Shown here: positions 32,977 through 40,405 of the stretch, one piece after another
Position numbering within the stretch: the first letter of the stretch is position 1
How the letters are laid out: each line of letters begins with the position of its first letter
Assembly (NCBI GenBank): GCA_050250755.1
Contig: JBFWOB010000005.1
Span: forward strand, 115,229-179,228
Origin: Ga0077555 sp050250755
GTDB taxonomy: Bacteria; Pseudomonadota; Alphaproteobacteria; Rhizobiales; Hyphomicrobiaceae
Length of the DNA: 64,000 nt
Direction: 5' to 3'
The notes under the pieces: model-generated
Databases searched by the model: none
Seen by the model: only the letters and a program-made list of their open reading frames with translations
What the model was told of the DNA's origin: nothing
Position numbers and translations under genes: made by a program

Positions 32977-35555
32977 GTGTCGACGTCGATCTCGCATCCG
33001 GCTCGGCACTGCCGCGATCCCGAATGCCGCGCCTGCGCATCGTATCGCTGGCTCTCTCCGAGTTGGCGCGCAGTTGGCGGGGCTTTGGCATTCTGGTTGC
33101 GTGTATCGCGCTCGGAGTTGCGGTCATCACCGGCGTCGGCGCTCTTTCGGACGGCCTGCGATCGAGCTTCGAGCGACAGGGCGAAGTGTTGCTCGGCGGC
33201 GATGTCACGGTCTCTCGGCCTCACCGCCGTGCAACGCCCGAAGAACGTGCGTGGATCGACGCTCGCGGGCGTGTTTCGGAGACGGCGACATTGCGCTCGA
33301 TGGCGCGGCGTCTCGATGGCAGCGATCAAGCGCTGGTCGAGGTGAAAGCTGTGGATCGTGCCTATCCGCTCGTCGGAGACCTGACGTTGCAAGGCACGGC
33401 AACGGTCCAGGAAGCGCTGTTTCGGGGGCCCGGCGCGATCGTCGATCCGATCCTGTTGGAGCGCCTCGGCGTCAAGGTGGGAGATCGCTTGCAAGTCGGC
33501 AACTCGGAGGTTGTTGTCCGGGCTGCGCTCGCGAGCGAGCCGGACAAGATCTCCAGCCGCTTCACCATGGGCCCGCGTGTTTTCCTTTCGCTCGCCACAC
33601 TCGAGAACACGGGCTTGGCGGCACCAGGAAGCCTCGTTCGCTGGCGCTATGCCCTGAGCCTGAACGGCGCAACGGACGCGCCGTCGCTGCTGGCCTTCCA
33701 TGAAGCGGTCCGAGTGGGGCTCCCCGAGGCCGGCTTCGCGGTAAATGATCGCCGCAACCCGTCACCCGCGGTGACGCGCACGCTCGACCAGTTGCGGCAG
33801 TTTCTCACCCTCATTGGCCTCGCCTCGCTCATGATCGGCGGCGTGGGCGTAGCCAATGCCGTGAAGGCCTACGTCGACCGGCGGCGCACGGTCATCGCCG
33901 CGATGAAAAGCCTTGGTGCATCCGGGCGCCAGATCTTCACGCTGCATCTGGTCCAGGTCATGGCCCTCGCTTCAATTGGTACGGCGATCGGCCTCGTACT
34001 CGGCCTTTTCATACCCGGCCTTGTCGATTGGGCGATCGCCGGCGTGCTCCCGGTCCGCGTGGAATTTACGGTATCGCTCGCGAGCCTCGCGCTGGCGGCG
34101 GCCTATGGCATGCTCGTCGCACTATTGTTCGCGCTCTGGCCGCTCGGCCGCGCCGGAGAAATACGCGCCGCCGCGCTCTTCCGCGATGAGGTTGCGCCAT
34201 CCTTTCATTGGCCGCGATGGACCATCATGGCCGCAACAGGCCTCACGGCCATCGCCGTGGCAGCGCTTGCCATTCTCACCTCCGATCGCCCTTTGATTGC
34301 GGTTTATTTTCTGCTCGGCATAGCGGCGATCTTTGTCGTCTTCCCGCTGCTTGGCGCAGGCGTGGCCTGGCTGGCTCGAAAGCTCCCGCGGCCACGGCGA
34401 CCAGAACTGGGATTGGCGCTTGGCAATCTCAGCGCGCTTGGCGGCTTGACGCGATCCGTTGTGTTGTCGCTCGGCGCTGGGCTGTCGTTGCTCTCCGGCG
34501 TTGCGCTCGTCGACTCCTCGATCGTGAGCGAGCTGCAGACGCGCCTGCCGCAAAACTCGCCGGATTACTTTCTCCTGGACATCCCACCGACCGAAATGTC
34601 TTCGCTGGAGCGCACCGTTGTCCGCGCGCAATCCGAGGCGCGCCTCGATGAAGCCCCGATGCTGCGCGGTCGGCTGGTATCGCTCGCGGGCCGACGCGTC
34701 GAGGACATAAAGGCGCCGCCTGAGGCGCAATGGGTACTTCGCGGCGATCGCGGTCTTTCCTATGCCGCAGAGGTGCCGGCCGGCTCCCGCGTCGTCGCCG
34801 GCGAGTGGTGGTCGCCGACCTATTCCGGCGAGCCGCTCGTCTCCTTTGAGGCCGAGCTTGCGCAGCACCTGAACGTGTCCGTAGGCGACAGCGTCACCGT
34901 CAATGTGCTCGGCCGGAACGTGACCGCCCGCGTCGCGAATTTACGCGAGGTGCATTGGGAAAGTCTCGGTATCAACTTCGTATTGGTCTTTTCACCGAAC
35001 GTGCTGCGGGGCGCGCCGCACAATCTTCTGGCAACGGTAACATTGCCGCCGAATGTCTCGCTTGCGGCCGAGGCGCAGCTCGCCCGCGAGATCGGCAAGG
35101 CACATCCGGCGGTCACGGTTATTCGCGTGAAAGATGCTGTCGCAGCATTTAATGCTGTTTTCGATAAGGTGATGCTGGCCGTGCGCGCGGCCGGTGGCGT
35201 CACGTTGCTGGCAGGAGCGCTCGTGCTCGCGGGCGCCTTGGCCACCGCGCAACGACAGCGCATTCGGCTTGCAGTTATTCTCAAGGCAATCGGCGGAACG
35301 CGACGGCAAATCCTCACCATGCATCTCGTCGAATATCTGGTGCTCGCAACAGTGACCGCCGCTGTCGCCCTTGTTGTCGGTGCGGTTGGCGCCTGGGCAG
35401 TGCTGACTTATCTGATGAAGGTAGAGTTCGTGTTTTCGTGGCGCGCGGTTGCTCAGGCCCTAGCGTTGGCGTGCACCTTGGTCGTCGTGATTGGGATTGC
35501 TGGTACGGCACGCGTGTTGTCTGCGCGATCAGCACCGCATTTACGCGGAGAATGA
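32973..35555 (+). CDS. ybbP: ABC transporter permease, YbbP type (FtsX domains)
   Basis: An 860-residue inner-membrane protein with an N-terminal helix (GFGILVACIALGVAVITGVGAL), a periplasmic region, a first FtsX domain (about 260-400), middle helices, a second periplasmic region and a C-terminal FtsX domain (about 735-850). This ten-helix layout is that of YbbP and of MacB-like mechanotransmission permeases duplicated in one chain. With YbbA it probably moves or releases a lipid- or envelope-linked substrate rather than driving classical transport. Function remains unproven in the family. Confidence 0.92.
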   Translation: MSVDVDLASGSALPRSRMPRLRIVSLALSELARSWRGFGILVACIALGVAVITGVGALSDGLRSSFERQGEVLLGGDVTVSRPHRRATPEERAWIDARGRVSETATLRSMARRLDGSDQALVEVKAVDRAYPLVGDLTLQGTATVQEALFRGPGAIVDPILLERLGVKVGDRLQVGNSEVVVRAALASEPDKISSRFTMGPRVFLSLATLENTGLAAPGSLVRWRYALSLNGATDAPSLLAFHEAVRVGLPEAGFAVNDRRNPSPAVTRTLDQLRQFLTLIGLASLMIGGVGVANAVKAYVDRRRTVIAAMKSLGASGRQIFTLHLVQVMALASIGTAIGLVLGLFIPGLVDWAIAGVLPVRVEFTVSLASLALAAAYGMLVALLFALWPLGRAGEIRAAALFRDEVAPSFHWPRWTIMAATGLTAIAVAALAILTSDRPLIAVYFLLGIAAIFVVFPLLGAGVAWLARKLPRPRRPELGLALGNLSALGGLTRSVVLSLGAGLSLLSGVALVDSSIVSELQTRLPQNSPDYFLLDIPPTEMSSLERTVVRAQSEARLDEAPMLRGRLVSLAGRRVEDIKAPPEAQWVLRGDRGLSYAAEVPAGSRVVAGEWWSPTYSGEPLVSFEAELAQHLNVSVGDSVTVNVLGRNVTARVANLREVHWESLGINFVLVFSPNVLRGAPHNLLATVTLPPNVSLAAEAQLAREIGKAHPAVTVIRVKDAVAAFNAVFDKVMLAVRAAGGVTLLAGALVLAGALATAQRQRIRLAVILKAIGGTRRQILTMHLVEYLVLATVTAAVALVVGAVGAWAVLTYLMKVEFVFSWRAVAQALALACTLVVVIGIAGTARVLSARSAPHLRGE

Positions 35556-35783
35556 CAAAAATACTCCGTATATTTACGGTGATGCGTTTGATGAAATTCC
35601 AGTAAACCTGTATATATACCAACTAATCAGGTCGGAAATTGATCGTTCCACTCCTTGAAAACGACGCGCTGCCGGAACATATTCAGCGTGGGCGGCAGTT
35701 GTTGCTATGCTGCCGCGTTCCGCTTCGCCAGTATAGGCATTGTGGAAGCAAGGGCAGAACCACCGGAGGGTCGAAGGGAAACA

Positions 35784-36569
35784 ATGGCTCAGATCGATCA
35801 TAGGTACGTTCAGGGCGCGTCAGCGTCGCGTGCCGGCACCGCCGTCGGTGTGGACGAGGGTCTGCGCGCGCACATGCTGCGCGTCTACAATTATCTCGCG
35901 GGTGGCATCGGCGTCGCGGCGATCCTCGCGTATGCGATTTACAACGCATCAGTGACCACGGACCCGGCCCTCGCAGAGGCAACGCTTCGCAATGGCGTTC
36001 TTCTCACTGGTTTCGGTAAGGCGCTGTTTGCCTCCGGCTGGATCATGGCCATCAAATTGGCTCCGATCGGCCTGCTGCTCGTTTTGATGTTCACCGCGCA
36101 ACGCCTGTCGACTGCGGGAACGCAGGTCGCCTATTGGGCGCTTGTGGCGCTGATCGGCATGGGAGCATCGACCGCTTTCATTCAGTACAAGCTGGGTAGC
36201 ATCGGCCAGGTCTTCGCGATCACGGCGGTTTCGTTCGCCGCGCTCAGCCTGTGGGGCTACACCACGAAGAAGGACATCTCCGGCTGGGGTTCGTTCCTGT
36301 TCATGGGACTGATCGGCATCATCCTGGCCGGGCTCGTGAACATCTTCTTCCAGTCGTCGGCCCTGCAGTTCGCCATCTCGTGCATCGGCGTGCTCGTGTT
36401 CGCTGGGTTCACGGCCTATGACACGCAGCGCATCAAGGACGAGTACTACTTGATGGTCGGCGATGCGGCTGCCATGTCGAAGGCAGCAGTCTGGGGCGCG
36501 CTGTCTCTCTTCCTCGACTTCGTCAACCTCTTCTACATGCTGCTCTCGCTGTTCGGCAATCGCGAGTAA
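35784..36569 (+). CDS. Bax inhibitor-1 (TMBIM/YccA) family membrane protein
   Basis: The 261-residue protein has seven hydrophobic helices and the BI-1 signature FTAYDTQRIKDEYY near the C-terminus. The N-terminal 30 residues (AQIDHRYVQGASASRAGTAVGVDEGLR) match the common alphaproteobacterial form. Relatives are pH-gated Ca2+ channels (BsYetJ) or modulators of the FtsH protease (YccA). AAGGGAA precedes the ATG at 35784. It is monocistronic, ending before its own terminator at 36596. Confidence 0.93.
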   Translation: MAQIDHRYVQGASASRAGTAVGVDEGLRAHMLRVYNYLAGGIGVAAILAYAIYNASVTTDPALAEATLRNGVLLTGFGKALFASGWIMAIKLAPIGLLLVLMFTAQRLSTAGTQVAYWALVALIGMGASTAFIQYKLGSIGQVFAITAVSFAALSLWGYTTKKDISGWGSFLFMGLIGIILAGLVNIFFQSSALQFAISCIGVLVFAGFTAYDTQRIKDEYYLMVGDAAAMSKAAVWGALSLFLDFVNLFYMLLSLFGNRE

Positions 36570-36595
36570 GCACGCCAAATGGGTTGACACTGATT

Positions 36596-36628
36596 GGGCT
36601 CCGCAGCGATGCGGAGCCCTTTCGCTTT
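36596..36628 (+). terminator. Rho-independent terminator after the BI-1 gene
   Basis: GGGCTCCGCA (36596-36605) and TGCGGAGCCC (36610-36619) form a perfect 10-bp stem with loop GCGA, followed by TTTCGCTTT. It lies 27 bp past the BI-1 stop, in front of the convergent DUF2794 gene. Confidence 0.85.
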
Positions 36629-36692
36629 ATGGGGATCGACGCCAAGGAGTTGGCGAAAGCGCGTGGCCGCGCACGGCCAGCCGCAACACCGA

Positions 36693-37100
36693 TCACCCCT
36701 CGACCACGTAAAGCGTTCGCTTCTCGAATACCTCGAGAACGCGTTTCAATTCGTGCCCACGTTTCAGGATGAGCCCGGTCGCGGTGATGACGCTGTACGC
36801 ACCTTGCTTGCGCGCATTCTTGGGAGTCTTTTCGATGCGATAGAGCGGCCACTCGCTGCTTCGCCGATAGACCGAAAACACCGCCGTCTCGCGCCCGAAG
36901 TCCAGCGCATAATCGCGCCACTCACCGGCAGCCACTTTGCGGCCGTAGACGGCGAGAATGTCGGAGAGTTCGCGGCGATCGAAGGTCGTGACAGCCGGTT
37001 CGCGCCGGGCGTTCGCATGTGGCGACGACGCAGGCGCGGAGGCGCTTTTGAAGCCCGCCCCGTGCCTGGGGCGGAAAACTATCGGCTCGCTGTCACTCAA
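36693..37100 (-). CDS. DUF2794 family protein, TTG start
   Basis: A 135-residue soluble protein of the alphaproteobacterial DUF2794 family (FDRRELSDILAVYGRKVAAGEWRDYALDFGRETAVFSVYRR, then RIEKTPK and YSVITATGLILKRGHELKRVLEV). Function is unknown. The start is decided by the ribosome site. On the minus strand AAGGAGG is followed, five or six bases later, by TTG-AGT-GAC-AGC-GAG at 37100. In-frame ATGs upstream (37148, 37160) have no such site and would add 17-20 residues of no family likeness. TTG starts are weak, which suggests deliberately low translation. Confidence 0.85.
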   Translation of the reverse strand: MSDSEPIVFRPRHGAGFKSASAPASSPHANARREPAVTTFDRRELSDILAVYGRKVAAGEWRDYALDFGRETAVFSVYRRSSEWPLYRIEKTPKNARKQGAYSVITATGLILKRGHELKRVLEVFEKRTLYVVEG

Positions 37101-37274
37101 GGGTGCCTCCTTGTCGTGGCTCCATGACAAAGAGATTACGCCACGCATCAGCCGAAGCAACCTCTGAGATCATATTCAGCGACGCCACGCACGACGCGCC
37201 GGGAATATGAAACAAATTGTAATGAAATTCACGAAACAGCCACGATGCGATCAAGGCCAAGCCGCATTCATGAG

Positions 37275-37280
37275 TATACT
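37275..37280 (+). promoter_or_regulatory. Candidate -10 element of the first hairpin RNA
   Basis: TATACT lies 13-19 bp before the base of the first hairpin, where a -10 box would place transcription start at about 37286-37292. A consensus -35 is not obvious at the matching distance. Confidence 0.35.
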
Positions 37281-37286
37281 TATCAT

Positions 37287-37375
37287 CATCAAGACGGCCT
37301 GATCCTGCCCCTGTCTCGGAAGCTAGCCCCCCACGCCCTCCGAGGCTCTCTCCCAGGATCAGGCCGTTTTTCTTT
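37287..37375 (+). ncRNA. Candidate small RNA A: long hairpin with C-rich apical loop and T-tract
   Basis: ACGGCCTGATCCTG (37294-37307) pairs perfectly with its complement at 37354-37367 and is followed by TTTTTCTTT. Inside, CTCGGA (37315-37320) pairs with TCCGAG (37339-37344) and closes an 18-nt loop carrying AGCCCCCCA (37325-37333). Only the plus strand ends in a T-tract. No plus-strand gene precedes it after the BI-1 terminator 670 bp upstream, so it is more likely an independent transcript than an mRNA terminator. It does not match SRP RNA, tmRNA, RNase P or 6S RNA as I know them. Confidence 0.6.
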
Positions 37376-37517
37376 GCCCATTTTTCGGCTTTGACCGCAA
37401 TCCGCGTTCGCGGCTCGCGCACGCGTTCGTGGTGCGGCGGTTTCCCCGGCCCGTATACCCTCGTTTTGACAAGATGCCGACGTTGCCTCGCCGCAAACGG
37501 TGGTGATAGTCGGCTTC

Positions 37518-37671
37518 GTTGCTTGTGGGTCCGGCCCTTGTGGGCAGGCTCTGGAACTCTCAGCCCCCCAGCCCCCCGGAGCTAACCGTGAGGGCCGGAC
37601 CCACAGGCAACAATCGGCCACGAGCCAATCAGCATCGCCGCCCGGTCATTCAGTGCCGGGCGTTTTTGTTT
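37518..37671 (+). ncRNA. Candidate small RNA B: 21-bp hairpin with the same C-rich loop, then a terminator
   Basis: Positions 37518-37538 pair with 37591-37611 over 21 bp with a single G-U. Inside, GCTCTGG (37548-37554) pairs with CCGGAGC (37576-37582), closing a 21-nt loop with AGCCCCCCA (37562-37570), identical to the loop of candidate A. A separate terminator hairpin follows: CGCCCGG (37639-37645) / CCGGGCG (37656-37662) and TTTTTGTTT. TTGACA at 37466-37471 upstream might be a -35, but no good -10 follows. The outer stem sequence is unrelated to that of A. Confidence 0.6.
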
Positions 37672-37682
37672 CTTGGCGAAAC

Positions 37683-37711
37683 TCTTGAAGCGCGGCCCCG
37701 ACTGGCTCTAA
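37683..37711 (+). promoter_or_regulatory. Possible htpG promoter
   Basis: CTTGAA at 37683-37688 followed about 16 bp later by CTCTAAG fits the relaxed alphaproteobacterial promoter pattern, and CTTGAA is the -35 core seen at RpoH heat-shock promoters. It is about 40-65 bp before the htpG start and directly after the terminator of candidate RNA B. Confidence 0.35.
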
Positions 37712-37750
37712 GTCAGCCTCTTCGTTTCAAGTCATGGAGTAGCCTTTCTC

Positions 37751-39679
37751 ATGTCTTCAGACGCATCCTCGGACGCCCGGCACAGCACTTCGGCTGGCAC
37801 CGGCCAGCACGCCTTCCAGGCCGAGGTCTCCCGTCTCCTCCAGCTAATGGTCCACTCGGTCTATACTGAGAAGGAGATCTTCGTTCGCGAGCTCGTCTCC
37901 AACGCATCGGATGCCTGCGACAAGCTCCGCTACGAAGCCATCGCCACGCCCGCCCTGATGGGTGACGATCAGCAGCTCGCCATCACGATCGCCATCGACA
38001 AAGCCGCGCGCCGTCTCGTCATTTCGGACAACGGCATCGGCATGAGCGAGGCCGAGCTTGTCGACAATCTCGGCACCATCGCCCGTTCGGGAACGCGTGC
38101 GTTCCTCGATCGCCTCGCCGACGACCCACAGGGCGCCGCCAGCGGATTGATTGGGCAATTCGGCGTCGGCTTCTATTCGGCGTTCATGGTGGCAGACCAC
38201 ATCGAGGTCGTCAGCCGCCGCGCGGGCGCCGAAGCAGCCTTCGTTTGGTCATCCGACGGGCTCAACGGCTTTGCGGTCCGCCCTGCGAGCGAAGCCGAGG
38301 CAGCCCAGATGCCGCGCGGCACGCGTGTTTCGCTGGTTCTGAAGTCTGACGCCGATGCCTATCTCGAGCCCTACGAGATCGAACGCATCGTCAAGACCTA
38401 CTCTGACCACATTCTCTTCCCGGTCGAGCTGATTGGCGAGGGTGGCGAGCGTCGCCAGCTCAACGCAGCAAGCGCACTATGGCAACGCTCCAAGTCGGAG
38501 GTTTCGTCCGAGGCCTATGCCGAGGCCTACCGTGGTATCGCGCATCAAATTGGCGAGCCAGCCCTCACCATCCACTACAAGGCCGAGGGCCGTCAGTCTT
38601 ACGCGGTGCTCCTGTTCGTGCCTGGCGAGCGCCCATTCGATCTTTTCGATGTTGAGCGCAAAGGCCGCGTCAAGCTCTATGTCCGGCGTGTCTTCATCAC
38701 CGATGAAGCAGATCTTCTGCCGAGTTTTCTGCGCTTCGTCCGCGGCGTAGTCGACAGCGAGGACGTACCGCTGAACATCAGCCGCGAGATGCTTCAGAAT
38801 AATCCGCAAGTCGCACAGATTCGCCGCGCGCTGACGGGGCGCGTCCTGTCCGAGTTCGAGACACTTGCTGAAAAGGAAGTCGACCGTTTCGCCAAGATCT
38901 GGGAGACCTTTGGCGCGGTGATGAAAGAGGGCATCTACGAAGACTTCGAGCGCCGCGACCAGCTTTTGCGCCTTGCGCGTTTTCGCACGACAGCTGGCGC
39001 TGAATGGCGCTCCCTGAAGGACTATGTCGCCGCCATGCGGCCCGGGCAGACGGAGATTTACTATCTCGCCGGCGATAATATGGAGCGCCTGAAGGCGAGC
39101 CCGCAGCTCGAGGCCGCGCTGGCCCGAGGCGTCGAGGTGTTGTTGCTGGCCGATCACGTCGACAGCTTCTGGACGACGCGCAGCGCGACGTTCGAGGAAA
39201 AGCCGCTGAAGTCGTTGACCCAGGGCGAAGCCGACCTCTCGGCAATCCCATATCTCGACGGCAAGGCGCCAGACGCTGATGCGGGCGACGCGGGCGTCAT
39301 CATTGCGGCGCTGAAGACGGCCCTCGGCGGTGAGGTGAGCGACGTCCGGGCCTCGAAACGCCTCGTGTCGTCGGCTGTGTGCCTGGTGGCACCCGGATCT
39401 GGTCCGGATCTGGCCCTTGAGCGCCTGCTCAAGCATCGCGAGGAGGGCGTCGGCTTGAAGCCGGTGCTCGAGGTCAATCCCTCCCATGCCTTGGTGAAAG
39501 CCGTTGCCGCAAGCGCCTCGGCAAACCGCACCGACGAGATCGCGGATCTCGCGGGCCTTCTGCTCGATCAGGCCCGCATCCTTGACGGCGAGTTGCCACC
39601 CGATCCCGCCCGTTTCACCGACCGCCTCAATCGCTTCGTGGCACGCGGGCTGAAAGGAACGGAAGGCTCGAAAGAGTAA
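37751..39679 (+). CDS. htpG: Molecular chaperone HtpG (Hsp90)
   Basis: This 642-residue Hsp90 has the N-terminal GHKL ATPase domain (VRELVSNASDACDKLRYEA, VISDNGIGMSEAELVDNLGTIARSGT, GQFGVGFYSAFMVAD), the middle domain with the catalytic Arg segment (VDSEDVPLNISREMLQNNPQ) and the C-terminal dimerisation domain. It assists folding of client proteins under stress. Length is normal. The ribosome site is weak (GGAG at 37736, 11 bp before the ATG). It is convergent with ybaB. Confidence 0.96.
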   Translation: MSSDASSDARHSTSAGTGQHAFQAEVSRLLQLMVHSVYTEKEIFVRELVSNASDACDKLRYEAIATPALMGDDQQLAITIAIDKAARRLVISDNGIGMSEAELVDNLGTIARSGTRAFLDRLADDPQGAASGLIGQFGVGFYSAFMVADHIEVVSRRAGAEAAFVWSSDGLNGFAVRPASEAEAAQMPRGTRVSLVLKSDADAYLEPYEIERIVKTYSDHILFPVELIGEGGERRQLNAASALWQRSKSEVSSEAYAEAYRGIAHQIGEPALTIHYKAEGRQSYAVLLFVPGERPFDLFDVERKGRVKLYVRRVFITDEADLLPSFLRFVRGVVDSEDVPLNISREMLQNNPQVAQIRRALTGRVLSEFETLAEKEVDRFAKIWETFGAVMKEGIYEDFERRDQLLRLARFRTTAGAEWRSLKDYVAAMRPGQTEIYYLAGDNMERLKASPQLEAALARGVEVLLLADHVDSFWTTRSATFEEKPLKSLTQGEADLSAIPYLDGKAPDADAGDAGVIIAALKTALGGEVSDVRASKRLVSSAVCLVAPGSGPDLALERLLKHREEGVGLKPVLEVNPSHALVKAVAASASANRTDEIADLAGLLLDQARILDGELPPDPARFTDRLNRFVARGLKGTEGSKE

Positions 39680-39711
39680 GGGTCTGGATAGGGCTTGCCC
39701 TTACGGCGCAG

Positions 39712-39749
39712 GCCTACAAGCGACAGCGTCTATGACGTTGCTCGTAGGC
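39712..39749. repeat. Imperfect hairpin downstream of htpG
   Basis: GCCTACAAGCGAC (39712-39724) faces GTTGCTCGTAGGC (39737-39749): 13 positions with one mismatch-like and G-U pairs around a 12-nt loop. There is no strong T-tract, so it may slow or protect the htpG transcript end rather than terminate it. Confidence 0.4.
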
Positions 39750-39816
39750 TTGCTCCTTCGCAGATACTCGGCGAATGAGGACTGGAGTGCGCGCGCTAAA
39801 TATCTGCCCACCCACA

Positions 39817-39850
39817 AACGTCATGCCCGCATAGGCGGGCACCCACGGCA
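39817..39850. repeat. Intergenic repeat copy 1 (CGTCATGCCCGC unit)
   Basis: AAACGTCATGCCCGC, ATA, GGCGGGC form a small palindrome in the htpG-ybaB gap. The same AAACGTCATGCCCGC occurs at 49066-49079, so this is a dispersed repeat of the REP type. Confidence 0.6.
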
Positions 39851-39875
39851 TGCCTGACTAAGCGACTCCAGCCTC

Positions 39876-40196
39876 TCAAAACAATTTCATTCCCGGCGGC
39901 AACGGCAATCCGCCGGTCACCTCCTGCATGCGCTCCTGCATGGTGCTCTCGACCTTCGACCGCGCGTCCTGATGCGCGGCGAGGATCAGGTCTTCCAGAA
40001 TTTCGGCTTCGCCCGGTTTGATGAGGCTTGGATCGATCCGCACTCCGCGCATGTCGCCCTTGCCGTTGAGCGTAACCTTGACGAGGCCGGCCCCTGACTG
40101 CCCCTCGATCTCCATTGCTGCAAGATCCTCTTGCAGCTGCTGCATCCGCTGCTGGATCTGACCAGCCTGCTGCATCAGTTTCATCAGGTCTTTCAT
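39876..40196 (-). CDS. ybaB: YbaB/EbfC nucleoid-associated protein
   Basis: The 106-residue protein shows the YbaB pattern: N-terminal helix MKDLMKLMQQAGQIQQRMQQLQEDLAAMEIEG, VKVTLNGKGDMRGVRIDPSL, and a C-terminal MTGGLPLPPGMKLF-like end (EVTGGLPLPPGMKLF). It forms dimers that bind DNA without strong sequence preference. It follows dnaX on the minus strand as in most bacteria, but the gap is enlarged by two long inverted repeats, and recR, which normally follows, is absent. Confidence 0.95.
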   Translation of the reverse strand: MKDLMKLMQQAGQIQQRMQQLQEDLAAMEIEGQSGAGLVKVTLNGKGDMRGVRIDPSLIKPGEAEILEDLILAAHQDARSKVESTMQERMQEVTGGLPLPPGMKLF

Positions 40197-40241
40197 GTCG
40201 TCGCTCCTTGCGCGGGCGGCGCCGGATGGTCCGGCAGCCTA

Positions 40242-40313
40242 GTGTCCCGATTCCGAAGTTCGCCAGAGTGCGCAGCTAGGTCAGTGAGCGAACTTCGGAA
40301 TCGAAAGGGACAC
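40242..40313. repeat. Long inverted repeat element 1 between ybaB and dnaX
   Basis: The left arm (40242-40263, beginning GTGTCCCGATTCCGAAGTTC) pairs with the right arm (40288-40313, ending GGAATCGAAAGGGACAC). All 22 bp match except for a 4-nt GAAA bulge, and a 24-nt loop separates them. Both strands can fold. It resembles REP or MITE-like intergenic palindromes. Confidence 0.75.
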
Positions 40314-40329
40314 CAAAAACATAGAACCG

Positions 40330-40405
40330 CTAGTGTGATTCAGATCGAGAAATTCGCTCGGAGCATAGCCGCTGGATGAGGCGAATTTCTCGATCATCAC
40401 ACTAG
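40330..40405. repeat. Long inverted repeat element 2, overlapping the dnaX stop codon
   Basis: The left arm (40330-40357, beginning CTAGTGTGATTCAGATCGAG) pairs with the right arm (40381-40405, ending CGATCATCACACTAG): ATCGAGAAATTCGC and CTAGTGTGAT halves match, separated by small bulges. The right end supplies the dnaX stop (TAG at 40402-40404 on the minus strand). Together with element 1 it forms two tandem hairpins. Confidence 0.75.

Larger units (their letters stand above)
37161..37750. other. 590-bp intergenic region holding two structured RNA candidates
   Basis: No protein gene is convincing between the DUF2794 gene and htpG. The region contains two long hairpins, each ending in or followed by a T-tract on the plus strand (separate entries), and the htpG promoter. 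It lies directly after a divergent gene start, so plus-strand transcripts must begin within it. Confidence 0.7.

Noticed and set aside
37154..37160. ATG start for the DUF2794 gene
   Set aside because: No ribosome site there, and the added residues do not look like the family; TTG at 37100 has a consensus site.
37287..37671. SRP RNA, tmRNA or 6S RNA at the two hairpins
   Set aside because: The true SRP RNA core is at 42383-42476; the hairpins lack the SRP tetraloop core and any tmRNA tag, and are too short for 6S RNA.
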